From: Pseudomonas extremaustralis
GTDB lineage: Bacteria; Pseudomonadota; Gammaproteobacteria; Pseudomonadales; Pseudomonadaceae
DNA length: 64,000 bases
Reading direction: 5' to 3'
NCBI RefSeq assembly: GCF_900102035.1
Contig: NZ_LT629689.1
Coordinates: 3,766,001 to 3,830,000, forward strand
Translations under genes and position numbers: made by a program
The notes under the pieces: generated by a model
The model's input: only the letters and a program-made list of their open reading frames with translations
What the model was told of the DNA's origin: nothing
Databases searched by the model: none
In this document: piece by piece, positions 52,801 through 63,202 of the stretch
Layout of the letters: each line of letters starts with the position of its first letter
Position numbering within the stretch: position 1 is the first letter of the stretch

Positions 52801-53744
52801 CGCAGCTTCTCCGCAACACGCATGACAGCACTGCGGGCACGCGGGTTGGCCTTGAGTTCGGCTTCGGAAGCGAACTGCGCTTTGCCATGGATTTTGATTT
52901 TCGGCACAAAAGCTTCGAAACGCACCGGCAGGTTACGCGGCAGGTTATCGGACTCACCCTTGACCAGGCGACGCATGAACAATTTGACGATACGGTCTTC
53001 CAGGGAGTGGAAGCTGATCACCACCAGGCGACCGCCCACTTCCAGCGCCTCGAGAGCGGCCTCGAGACCGGCCTCCAGGTCGCCCAATTCGTTATTGACG
53101 TGAATGCGCAGGCCCTGAAACGCACGAGTGGCAGGGTTTTTGCCTTTTTCCCATGCAGGGTTGGCGACTTTCAGCACTTCGGCCAGGTCGGCGGTGCGTT
53201 CGAACGGCTGGATTTCACGGCGCTCGACCACGGCACGGGCCATGCGTCCGGCGAAACGTTCTTCACCGTACTCCTTGAACACACGGGCGATTTCTTCCAC
53301 CGGCGCGGTGGCGATGAACTGCGCGGCACTGACGCCACGGGTCGGGTCCATACGCATGTCGAGCGGGCCATCGTTCATGAAACTGAAGCCGCGCTCCGGG
53401 TCGTCAAGCTGCGGCGAAGACACGCCCAGGTCGAGCAAAACCCCGGCCACCTTGCCTGCCATGCCGCGCTCGGCGACTTCGGCACCCAGCTCGGCAAAGC
53501 TGCGCTGTACAACGACAAAGCGGCCGTCTTCGGCCGCTAGCGCTTGCCCGGTGGCAATCGCTTGGGGGTCTTTGTCGAACCCGAGGAGCCTGCCGTCGGA
53601 CCCAAGCTGGCTGAGTATCAACCGACTATGCCCGCCCCTGCCGAACGTCCCATCCAGATAGCAGCCATCCGCGCGTACGGCGAGAGCCTCAACGGCTTCG
53701 TCAAGCAGTACGGTGATGTGGTTAAAGCCGCTATCAATAGTCAC
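52797..53744 (-). CDS. rsmH: 16S rRNA (cytosine1402-N4)-methyltransferase RsmH (MraW)
   Basis: RsmH methylates N4 of C1402 in the ribosomal P site; RsmI, encoded nearby, adds the 2'-O-methyl to the same nucleotide. The SAM-binding segment [12 protein letters not shown] (about residues 30-41) is intact, as are [12 protein letters not shown] and the C-terminal [12 protein letters not shown]. Length is 315. Confidence 0.96.
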
Positions 53745-54196
53745 AGGATCAAATCACGCAGTTCGTCAGGCATGGCGCCCGGTTGTTGAATAGCAGCCAG
53801 GTCAGCTGCGGAAACAGCATCCCAGGCATCTTCGTCCCACAATTGGAACTTGTTCAGTTGGCCCACCAGCATTGCGCGCTTATCCAGCTTGGCGTACTCG
53901 CGCAAACGCGGCGGCACCAGGAAACGACCACTGCCATCGAGCTCGAGGTCGACGGCATTACCGATCAGCAAACGCTGCAGCCGGCGGTTTTCTTCACGCA
54001 ATGAAGGCAGAGCGCGCAACTTGGTTTCGATCAACTCCCACTCGTCGAGCGGGTAAACACATAAACAAGGGTCAACGGCATCGATGGTGATGATTAACTG
54101 CCCGGAACTTCGCGAAATCAGCTCGTCACGATACCGGCTCGGCATGGCGAGACGGCCTTTTGCATCGAGACTGATAGCGTTAGCTCCGCGAAACAC
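53741..54196 (-). CDS. mraZ: Transcriptional regulator MraZ
   Basis: This dodecameric AbrB/SpoVT-like DNA-binding protein represses its own dcw operon. Two tandem SpoVT-AbrB domains are seen (starting at [21 protein letters not shown] and at [20 protein letters not shown]), each with the conserved DxxGR motif. The start codon is GTG at 54196. Length is 151. MraZ-type boxes lie about 43 bp upstream. Confidence 0.95.
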   Translation of the reverse strand: MFRGANAISLDAKGRLAMPSRYRDELISRSSGQLIITIDAVDPCLCVYPLDEWELIETKLRALPSLREENRRLQRLLIGNAVDLELDGSGRFLVPPRLREYAKLDKRAMLVGQLNKFQLWDEDAWDAVSAADLAAIQQPGAMPDELRDLIL

Positions 54197-54238
54197 AGAT
54201 GCGTTTCTCCAAATTTTAGCGTTCCAGGTTCAAAAAAC

Positions 54239-54300
54239 CCACTTTGCACCACTTTTCGCCACTTGCGCACACTATAGGAATGCGCCCACCACACCGTCAA
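54239..54300 (-). promoter_or_regulatory. mraZ promoter with three 10-bp-spaced MraZ boxes
   Basis: On the - strand, TTGACG (54300-54295) and TATAGT (54276-54271) are separated by 18 bp, a good sigma70 promoter. Immediately downstream are three direct AAGTGG repeats at 54264-54259, 54254-54249 and 54244-54239, exactly 10 bp apart, with a degenerate fourth (AGTGTG) over the -10. Spaced GTGG/TGGG boxes are the known MraZ recognition pattern, so autorepression at the start site is likely. Confidence 0.7.
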
Positions 54301-54550
54301 GGCGCGGATTCAAGGAAAAGCCTTACAGAACGGAGATTTAGGAGCGCAAAAGGAGGAGAAACCCGAGTTCGGCGATATTTTTGGCCCAACAAGCACAAAT
54401 AGCTCAGAGAGCTATGGCTTAAAGTTAAAGTGATTTATTAAGAGTAAGATTTTTTTGGTATTACGAAGACGCATCCGCCAATGATTTGGCAGGGAGGGAT
54501 TCTTGCGTTATTACCGGTTTTCTGCCCGAGATTCGGACAAAAGGAAAAAG
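54301..54550. other. AT-rich spacer between mraZ promoter and RNase P RNA
   Basis: No gene-like frame is seen. The region is clearly richer in A+T than its surroundings and contains a perfect small stem (ATAGCTC/GAGCTAT, about 54399-54415). It contains the 3' trailer of rnpB, which has T-rich - strand sequence (CCACCTTTTTCCTTTT). Confidence 0.5.
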
Positions 54551-54904
54551 GTGGAGAGTCGATCTGTAAGCCGGGTTCTGTCTTGAACAGTCATTCGTCT
54601 ACGATGGCCATCACTGGACATCTTTAGCAACCTACCCGGTCCCAGCGCGGGCCACGCCTTGGGACCCTATTTGGTCTTGCTCCAAGTGGGGTTTACCTAG
54701 CCACGAACTGTTGCCAGTCGTGCGGTGCGCTCTTACCGCACCTTTTCACCCTTACCGGCACCGAAGTGCTTAGGCGGTTATTTTCTGTGGCACTTTCCGT
54801 AGGCTCACGCCTCCCAGGCATTACCTGGCACTTCGCCCTATGGAGCCCGGACTTTCCTCCCCCCCCTAATTTTCATAGAGGGCAGCGACTGTCCAATCGA
54901 CTCT
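54551..54904 (-). ncRNA. rnpB: RNase P RNA (class A)
   Basis: This is the catalytic RNA of RNase P, which matures tRNA 5' ends. On the - strand the conserved core elements are in order: GAGGAAAGTCCGGGCTC near the 5' end, the GGTAAGGGTGAAAAGGTGCG region, GAGCGCACCGC, a central AAACCCCACTTGGAGCAAGA, and the 3' AGACAGAACCCGGCTTACAG that pairs back with the 5' region. The terminal P1 helix is formed by AGTCGATTGG at the 5' end and GATCGACTCT at the 3' end. Length is about 354 nt. It lies between rsmI and mraZ on the same strand. Confidence 0.95.
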
Positions 54905-55000
54905 CCGTCGCGCAGGTTAACGGCACGACGGGCTTAGGACAAGTATTAAAAGAACAACAGTGCCATCACGTTCAGACGCAATACCGGTTTAACCCCGGAA

Positions 55001-55873
55001 CTATTCAGCTTTTTGTTTATCCAGCGCAACTTGATACAACACATTCTTGCGCACACCGGTAATTTCCGCCGCCAGGGCCGCCGCGCGCTTAAGGGGCATC
55101 TCCTTGAGCAGCAGATCCAGGATGCGCATGGCTTCGGCACCCACCGCGTCTTCGGCCTCTGGCGCGGTCCAGCCCGCCACCAGCACCACGCATTCGCCGC
55201 GCTGCTGATTGCTGTCGCCTTCGACAAAGGCGCGCAGCTCTTCCAAGGGCAGGCCCTTGAGGGTTTCGAAGGTTTTGGTGATCTCCCGCGCCAGCAGCGC
55301 CAGGCGCTCGCCGCCGAACACCAGTTCCATATCTTGCAGACATTCAAGGATACGGTGGGGGGCTTCGTAGAAGATCAGGGTCCGCGGCTCTTCCTTCAGT
55401 GCCTGAAGCCGCGCGCGGCGCCCCACAGCCTTGGCAGGCAGGAAACCTTCGAAAATGAAACGGTCTGACGGCAGGCCAGCGGCGGACAAGGCGGCGATCA
55501 GCGCACATGCCCCCGGGACCGGCACCACATTGATGCCCGCAGCACGCGCCTGGCGCACCAGATGGTAGCCTGGGTCGGAGATCAGCGGCGTGCCCGCGTC
55601 GGAGATCAGCGCCACATCGTCGCCGGCCAGCAAACGGACGATGAAACGACTGCCTTCTTCGCGCTCGTTGTGCTCGTGGCACGCCGCCAATGGCGTGCTG
55701 ATACCGAAATGCTGCATCAAGCGCTGGGAGTGCCGCGTGTCTTCGGCCGCGATCAATTTAACCTCGCGCAGCACTTTCAGCGCCCTTGCACTGATGTCGT
55801 CCAGGTTGCCAATGGGCGTCGCCACGACAAAAAGCGAGCCTGCAGTGGAATTCAAAGGACCTGGAGCAGTCAA
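55001..55873 (-). CDS. rsmI: 16S rRNA (cytidine1402-2'-O)-methyltransferase RsmI
   Basis: This tetrapyrrole-methylase-fold enzyme 2'-O-methylates C1402 of 16S rRNA. The N-terminal VVATPIGNLDDISARAL, AAEDTRHSQRL and the glycine-rich LISDAGTPLISDPG are family hallmarks. A TTG at 55873 behind GAGG with normal spacing gives the family-like start (L/M)TAPGPLNST; alternatives are GTG at 55882 and ATG at 55906. It is divergent from lpoA, as is usual in gammaproteobacteria. Confidence 0.93.
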   Translation of the reverse strand: MTAPGPLNSTAGSLFVVATPIGNLDDISARALKVLREVKLIAAEDTRHSQRLMQHFGISTPLAACHEHNEREEGSRFIVRLLAGDDVALISDAGTPLISDPGYHLVRQARAAGINVVPVPGACALIAALSAAGLPSDRFIFEGFLPAKAVGRRARLQALKEEPRTLIFYEAPHRILECLQDMELVFGGERLALLAREITKTFETLKGLPLEELRAFVEGDSNQQRGECVVLVAGWTAPEAEDAVGAEAMRILDLLLKEMPLKRAAALAAEITGVRKNVLYQVALDKQKAE

Positions 55874-56082
55874 AACGCACACCTCGATGATTGGCAAAAG
55901 CCACATTGTAGCGCGTAGGCGCCTTGAAAATATGCCATCGAGGCCGATGCCTTTTCAGCCGTCCATGGTAAACAGCAACATTTACACGACCTAAATTGAC
56001 GGTTTCACGCCAGTAACATCGCGCCTGAGCCAGTGCTTGGGTACAATTCCACGCTAATTTGATCGGTATCAGGAACACTTAC

Positions 56083-57893
56083 ATGATCGCTTGCCTGCGG
56101 CTGCTCTCCGCCCTCTGCCTCGCTGCCTTGCTGGCCGCTTGCGCCAGCTCGCCCTCGTCCAGCCTTGGCGAACTTCCACGAACCCCGGACGCCAGTATCG
56201 AGCAGTTGCTCGAACAGGCCACTACGGCCAAGACGCCAGAAAAGGCCGCATTGCTGCGCCTGAGTGCGGCGGACATGGCCTACCACCAGAACAACCCTGG
56301 CCGCTCGTCGCAAATTCTTGCCCAAGTGCCCCTGGATGCCCTCAAGCCGGCCGCGCAAGTATTTGCCAGCACGCTGGCCGCCGAACTGGCCATGACGCGC
56401 AACCAGCCCAAGGCCGCCTTGACCGCCTTGAACCACCCAAGCCTGCAAAGCCTCAAGGACCTGCCGACCGAACAGCAGATCCGCACTGGCACCGTGCATG
56501 CCCGCGCCTACGAAGCCGATGGCCAGACGATGGCCGCCGCGCGCGAACGCGTGGCCATGGCCCCTCTGCTCAGTGGCGACGCGGCCCACAGCAACCATGA
56601 AGCCATCTGGGCGCTGATTGCCGCCCTGCCGGCAGAGCAGTTGCAAGCCAGCGGCAACCCGGTGCTTGACGGCTGGATCACCCTGGCCCAATCGGTCAAA
56701 GGCGCCGGTACGCTTGAGCAACAACAAGCCGCTATCGACACCTGGCGCGCACAGAATCCCGGCCATCCGGCCGCTGTGCAACTGCCAATGCCGCTGACCA
56801 AGCTCAAAGACCTGGCCAGCCAGCCGCTGAACAAAATTGCCCTGTTGCTCCCGCAGGAAGGCGCGCTGGCTTCGGTCAGCAAAGCATTGCGCGAAGGCTT
56901 CATGGCCGCACACTACCAGGCCGAACAGGCCGGGCAGCATCCGCCGGCCATCGAGTTCTATGACAGCTCGCGCATGGCCTCCCTCGACGATTTCTACGCC
57001 AAGGCCAAGGCCGCCGGCGTGCAACTGGTCGTCGGCCCACTGGAGAAACCGCTGGTCAAACAGCTCAGCGCCCGCCCGCAACTGCCGATCACCACCCTGG
57101 CGCTGAACTACAGCGAGACAGATCAGAGCCCGCCGCAGCTGTTCCAATTCGGCCTCGCCGCTGAAGACGAAGCCCGTGAAGTGTCGCGCCGCGCGCGCGC
57201 CGATGGCCTGCATCGCGCCGCGGCCATGGTGCCGCGTGGCGAATGGGGCGAGCGTGTGTACAAAGCGTTCCGCCAGGATTGGGAAGCCCACGGCGGCACC
57301 ATGGTCGGTGTCGAGTACGTCGACCAGCCTGTCGCCCTGGCCCAGCAAATCGCCGACCTGTTCCAACTGCGTAAAAGCGAAGGTCGCGCCAAGAGCCTGC
57401 AAAACACTGTCGGGACTGACGTAGCGGCACAACCGTCGCGCCGCCAGGACATCGAGTTCATCTTCCTGGCCGTTACCCCCCAACTGGCCCAGCAGATCAA
57501 GCCGACCCTGAACTTCCAGTACGCCGGTGATGTGCCGGTGTACGCAACGTCCCATGTATTCAGCGCCAGCGGCGACAAGAACCAGTACCTGGACATGACC
57601 AACGTGATGTTCTGCGAAACCCCGTGGCTGCTGAACACCACTGACCCGCTGCGCAACCAGGTTGCCGCGCAATGGCCGCAAGCCAATGGCAGCCTCGGTC
57701 GCCTGTACGCGATGGGCGTCGATGCCTACCGCCTGGCACCGCGCCTGGGCCAGCTCAAGGCATTGCCGGATACCCGCGTCGACGGCCTCTCGGGCAACCT
57801 GGGCATCAGCGCCAACCAGCGCGTTGACCGCCAGATGCCATGGGCCAAGTTCGTCGGCGGCGAGATCCAGCGCCTGCCGGACACCCCGCGCTG

Positions 57894-57894
<1 letters not shown>
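56083..57894 (+). CDS. lpoA: Penicillin-binding protein activator LpoA
   Basis: LpoA is an outer-membrane lipoprotein that activates the main class A PBP from the outside. The lipobox LAAC places the acylated cysteine at residue 20. An N-terminal TPR-like helical domain (about 45-255) is followed by a periplasmic-binding-like C-terminal domain starting KIALLLPQEGALASVSKALR. Length is 603. The ATG at 56083 is preceded by AGGA. The stop overlaps yraN by one base. Confidence 0.92.
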
Positions 57895-59529
<1,635 letters not shown>

Positions 59530-59544
59530 TGTAGCCAACAGCCA

Positions 59545-59586
59545 CAAAAAAGGGCGCCGTGCATTGATTGCACGGCGCCCTTTTTA
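59545..59586. terminator. Bidirectional intrinsic terminator
   Basis: AAAAAAGGGCGCCGTGCA and TGCACGGCGCCCTTTTT form a perfect stem with a TTGAT-type loop, with A-run before and T-run after, so it can end both convergent transcripts. Confidence 0.9.
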
Positions 59587-59597
59587 TTGGCGGTGGA

Positions 59598-60371
59598 TTA
59601 CTGGTATTGCGAGTACGGGTTGCCCTGGAACTGGTTGTTCTGCTGTGGCGCCTGTTGCTGGGCGCCCGGCTGGCCGTACTGCTGGCCTGGGATCGGGCCG
59701 AGGTTCACTTCTACGCGACGGTTCTGGGCGCGACCGTTGACGTCAGCATTGCTGGCAATCGGATTATCCGGACCGGCACCACGGGCACTCAGGTTGGCCG
59801 CGCTCACGCCTTGGGAGGTCAGGTAGTTGGCCACGCTCTGTGCACGACGCTGGGACAGGTCCATGTTCAGTTGGCGACTGCCGGTGCTGTCGGTGTAGCC
59901 GACGATCTGGATGGTGTTCTGGCTGAACTGCTTGAGGGAATTGGCCAGGTTGTTCAGCGGCGTGTAGAAGCTGCTGGAGATCGCATCCGAGTTGGTTGCG
60001 AAGGTGATGTTACCCGGCATGATCAGCTTGATCTGGTCGCCCTGGCGCTGAACTTCAACACCGGTATTGGCCATGCTTTCGCGCAGTTTCTTTTCCTGCT
60101 GGTCGGCGTAGTAGCCGTAACCCGCTGCGCCCGCGCCCGCAACCACGGCACCGATCAATGCGCCCTTGCCACGGTTGTTATGGTCGATGGCGGCACCGGC
60201 CAAAGCGCCTGCCAGGGCACCCAGGCCACCGTACTTGGCGGTTTTGCTCATACCGCCGGATTCATTACTCGCCTGTCCCTGGCTGCTGCCGTCATAAGGA
60301 TTAGGTGAAGCGCAGCCGGACAACAAGGCTACGACGGTAGCGACAACAAGCAGACGACGCGAAGTGAACAT
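59598..60371 (-). CDS. OmpA-family peptidoglycan-binding lipoprotein with glycine zipper
   Basis: The 257-residue protein has lipobox LSGC (Cys20), then a glycine-zipper segment (LGALAGALAGAAID and GALIGAVVAGAGAAG, about residues 45-82), then the OmpA C-terminal domain containing GYTDSTG, NMDLSQRRAQSV and NRRVEV, with the usual Asp and Arg for diaminopimelate binding. A Gln-rich tail (QQYGQPGAQQQAPQQ) closes it. The ATG at 60371 has GGAGC upstream; the long upstream frame is not supported. Likely links outer membrane and peptidoglycan; similar to YiaD. Confidence 0.9.
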   Translation of the reverse strand: MFTSRRLLVVATVVALLSGCASPNPYDGSSQGQASNESGGMSKTAKYGGLGALAGALAGAAIDHNNRGKGALIGAVVAGAGAAGYGYYADQQEKKLRESMANTGVEVQRQGDQIKLIMPGNITFATNSDAISSSFYTPLNNLANSLKQFSQNTIQIVGYTDSTGSRQLNMDLSQRRAQSVANYLTSQGVSAANLSARGAGPDNPIASNADVNGRAQNRRVEVNLGPIPGQQYGQPGAQQQAPQQNNQFQGNPYSQYQ

Positions 60372-60586
60372 GAAGGAAGCTCCTACTTTTGCATTCTGTG
60401 GTGCGAGGGACATTGGCAATGGACCTGTGCCGGGGTTTGAACGCGACAAACGGTAAAAATTCCGTGACCGCCTCCTGAGCTGTAACAAAAGATTGGCCAC
60501 GATTCCCGCTCCTTAAACCCTAGCAGACCCAGGCTGAACACGACCTGAGTACTTGCTACAGCAATTGTCCGCGAGAACGTCCCATG

Positions 60587-60799
60587 TTACGCCCGCACAA
60601 ACGGGTTCTCACGCATCTCTTCCCCCAGACGCGTATCCGGCCCGTGACCGGTCACCACCGTCGCGCCCTCATCCAGGGTATACAAGCGCTGCTTGATCGA
60701 ACGCACAAGGGTCGCCTGATCCCCGCCCCACAGATCGGTACGCCCCACGCCGCGCCGAAACAGGGTGTCGCCGGCGATCAACAGCTTGGCATCGGATGT
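60587..60799 (-). pseudogene. 3' remnant of a metallo-beta-lactamase-fold hydrolase gene
   Basis: About 70 C-terminal codons remain, with LLIAGDTLFRRGVGRTDL and VVTGHGPDTRLGEEMRENPF, characteristic of the C-terminal third of the YcbL/GloB-like metallo-beta-lactamase family (about 214 residues when whole). These contain the metal-ligand Asp (AGDTLF) and His (GHGP), but the HxHxDH metal site is missing, so the fragment cannot be active. Homology stops at about 60797, where mobile-element DNA begins. The N-terminal two thirds should lie beyond the right edge of the insertion. Confidence 0.8.
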
Positions 60800-60953
60800 C
60801 AATGTAGTGTGAGCAAATGAGCAGAGTGGCAAGCATCCTGCTATACCTAGGCAAGCTCAGGAGTTTGTACCTTGTTCAAGCAAAGTGAAAATTCGATATG
60901 TATAAAGTCAATTGGTCGCGGTAGGAATGGTGGTCACCCGCCCCCCCCCGCAC

Positions 60954-60987
60954 AGATCCGTACGTGCAGAATTACCGCATACGGCTC
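60954..60987 (-). ncRNA. Group II intron domain V
   Basis: The 34-nt segment on the - strand starts GAGCCGTATGCGG and ends CACGTACGGATCT; it holds the AGC catalytic triad near its 5' end and the two-nt-bulged lower stem typical of domain V. A C10 run (plus strand) next to it belongs to domain VI. Confidence 0.8.
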
Positions 60988-62564
60988 CTGCCTTGGGTTT
61001 TAACGCCGAAGCGAGTTATAGGATGAGGATGCATTGGTAGCTCTCGTGGATAGGGTATGAACAAACGGGCCAAGGCAGTCATGCGTTCCCAGTTCAGGCG
61101 GTGTCGCTGACTCCGCCGTTTAAGGGCATGCCTCCACGCATCGATGATTTCACGACGAAAGCCATCCAGTCGTCGTGTATTACCGGGTACGTGGTAGTAG
61201 TTGCAGTAACCTTTAAACAGCCGGCTCAACCAATGTCCAATCACCGGAACTGGCTCGTGCCTGCGCTTATGTAACTGCGCCCGTATCTCCTTGATGGTCG
61301 CTCTCATACGCTTGGCGATGGTCACGCGTCCAACCACGAACATACCGTTCTTGGTTTGATTACAGATATGCGTGAACCCGAGAAAGTCGAAAGTTTCCGG
61401 TTTTCCTTCTCCATTCTTCCTGCGATCTTCGATTGCAAACCAGCCAAACCGTAACAGACGTGTTTTCTCTGGATGTAGCTTCAGGTTGAACTGAGCCAGT
61501 CGGGCTTCCAATGCATGGCGAAAACTCCATGCTTCTTCATGCTTTTCAAACCCAAGCACACTGTCGTCTGCATATCGCACGGCGATCATCTGACCCCATG
61601 CAGTACGCTCGCGCCATTGCCTGATCCACAAATCCATCACGTAGTGCAGGTAGATGTTGGCGAGCAACGGCGAAATGGGCGCCCCTTGCGGCGTGCCCTG
61701 CTTCGCAGGAATCCGCTTTCCATTTTTGAGAACGCCTGTACGTAGCCATCGAGCGATCAGCGCTAGCATTCGCCTATCTGCGATTCGGTGTTGCAGGAAA
61801 CACATCATCCAGTCGTGATCGATGGTGTCAAAGAACGCCTGAATATCAACGTCCAGTACCCACCGCACGCGCGAGTTTTGTATACCTACCGATAACGCAT
61901 CCAATGCATCGTGTTGCCCTCGACCAGGGCGAAACCCATACGAGAGTCCGAGAAAGTTCTGCTCGTATATTGCGTTGAGCACTTGCACGGTCGCCGTCTG
62001 GACGATCTTGTCTTCCAAAGCGGTTACGCCCAGCGGACGCTCGCTACCATCTGCCTTCGGGATAAATACCCGCCGAACAGGTCTGGCTCGATAGCGCCCA
62101 CTGTGCACTTTGTCATGCAATGCTTTCAGCTTCTCATGAAGGTCTTGCTCGTACTCTCGCCACGATATTCCATCCACGCCGCAAGCCGCGTCTCGCTTGA
62201 GATTGTAGAAACTCTCGCGCAGTAATTCGACCGTTACGTGGTGCAATAGACTCGTGAACTTGACCCGGCGATCCCGCCGGGCTGCTTGACGTACAGCGAG
62301 CAACCCTGACAACGCACTTGTCCGGCTCTGCGTCCGGGATGCGGAAGGCTGTTCACTGTTCCCCTTGGCTAACTCCCTTTCCTCCATCACCTCCGCCGGG
62401 GCAAGCCCTTTGTTCGGCAACTTCTCAGGTACTACGGAGTTATCCGACTTCTCATTCGCGTAGACGGCAGACTTTTGGCTTGTGGCCTTACCTGCCCCAT
62501 CTGGCTTGTCACGACCAGACACGAATGAGATCTCCCAGCTTCTGTACAATTGACTTCCCAGCAT
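60972..62564 (-). CDS. ltrA: Group II intron reverse transcriptase/maturase
   Basis: The 530-residue intron-encoded protein supports splicing and retrohoming. RT motifs are in order: PKADGSERPLGV (RT2), SYGFRPGRGQHDAL (RT3), VLDVDIQAFFDTIDH (RT4), KQGTPQGAPISPLLANIYL (RT5, residue 288 on), and the catalytic YADD at 331-334 in RT6. RT7 and the maturase domain X (about residues 400-500) follow. No HNH/En endonuclease motif is visible at the C terminus, so it would retrohome without second-strand cleavage. Length and motifs are complete, so the intron may still be mobile. The C terminus overlaps the start of domain V. Confidence 0.93.
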   Translation of the reverse strand: MLGSQLYRSWEISFVSGRDKPDGAGKATSQKSAVYANEKSDNSVVPEKLPNKGLAPAEVMEERELAKGNSEQPSASRTQSRTSALSGLLAVRQAARRDRRVKFTSLLHHVTVELLRESFYNLKRDAACGVDGISWREYEQDLHEKLKALHDKVHSGRYRARPVRRVFIPKADGSERPLGVTALEDKIVQTATVQVLNAIYEQNFLGLSYGFRPGRGQHDALDALSVGIQNSRVRWVLDVDIQAFFDTIDHDWMMCFLQHRIADRRMLALIARWLRTGVLKNGKRIPAKQGTPQGAPISPLLANIYLHYVMDLWIRQWRERTAWGQMIAVRYADDSVLGFEKHEEAWSFRHALEARLAQFNLKLHPEKTRLLRFGWFAIEDRRKNGEGKPETFDFLGFTHICNQTKNGMFVVGRVTIAKRMRATIKEIRAQLHKRRHEPVPVIGHWLSRLFKGYCNYYHVPGNTRRLDGFRREIIDAWRHALKRRSQRHRLNWERMTALARLFIPYPRELPMHPHPITRFGVKTQGRSRMR

Positions 62565-62872
62565 GCTCAGGGTCTACGACCGCGCAGGGCGTGTAGCATG
62601 ACTTGCGATTATCGTCATACACACTATGGCCTTCCGCTTCACATAACAGCGTCGGCGCCCCGGACTCATGATTTCGCGGCTCAATGGCTGGCCTGCTGAT
62701 TTCCCCTGCCAACGCTTCGCCATACACCTCACGATGTATCACGCATGACTCGAGGTCGAGGTGTTTCGCCATAACTTCTCTCGTAGGGACTTTCACCCTT
62801 TATCAACTGCCAGCTTGGCTGGCGCTCTATGCGATCCATAAACCCCACCTACCGTATGGCCGTGGTATGAAG

Positions 62873-63133
62873 TCAGGTATCCAAGTCGGATTCATGCTCC
62901 ACTTGAGTTCTTACCCCAAATAACCGGTCGGCTAACTGCCGACCTCGCTCCAACCCTTCAGCCGTCAACCAAATCGATTTGTTCTTGTTCACCGGATTAC
63001 TGATGAAACCATGTTCATGCAATCGGTTCATGGTCTCGAAGTCGAACCCTTTCCAAGCATTGCCGTTATCAAAACTGAAGGTTGCCAACAGGGCAAGCAC
63101 GGCTTCTTCAATCAGTTTATCGTCGTATTCCAT
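62873..63133 (-). CDS. DUF6429 family protein, passenger of the IS66 element
   Basis: The 86-residue protein starts MEYDDKLIEEAVLALLATFS, followed by AWKGFDFETMNRLHEHGFI and SIWLTAEGLERGRQLADRLF, a compact all-helical sequence with a winged-helix-like end (RLHEHGFIS, LTAEGLERG). This matches the DUF6429 family. The ATG at 63133 has GGAGC upstream; the 15 codons upstream of it are not family-like. It lies 69 bp after the transposase stop on the same strand. Function is unknown. Confidence 0.75.
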   Translation of the reverse strand: MEYDDKLIEEAVLALLATFSFDNGNAWKGFDFETMNRLHEHGFISNPVNKNKSIWLTAEGLERGRQLADRLFGVRTQVEHESDLDT

Positions 63134-63202
63134 GATCGTTGCTCCGCTCGTATTCTTTGAACTCACCGTAAACCCCACCAGCCATCAAGATGAATAGCGC
63201 GC

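Larger units (their letters stand above)
60915..62827 (-). mobile_element. Group II intron with intron-encoded reverse transcriptase
   Basis: The 3' end is placed at 60915 by the typical terminal CCTACCGCGAC after domain VI (a C/G-rich stem). Domain V is at 60954-60987. The 5' end is less certain: the first structured domain I sequence on the - strand is GAGCGCCAGCCAAGCTGGC, starting at 62827, followed by AAAGGGTGAAAGTCCC. GAGCG departs from the GUGYG consensus. The resulting 1.9 kb length is normal for a bacterial intron with an ORF. The ORF lies in the domain IV position. Confidence 0.75.

Noticed and set aside
56005..57681. 558-codon - strand frame opposite lpoA
   Set aside because: Antisense shadow; no ribosome-binding site or motif.
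60669..60854. Small - strand frame and start codon at 60832 for the hydrolase remnant
   Set aside because: The apparent Met start codons lie in element DNA; the conserved hydrolase sequence begins only at the junction, so this is a truncated gene rather than a small protein.
62509..62796. 95-codon - strand frame upstream of the intron RT
   Set aside because: It falls in domain I-III RNA of the group II intron; the sequence is constrained by RNA structure and has no protein-like features.
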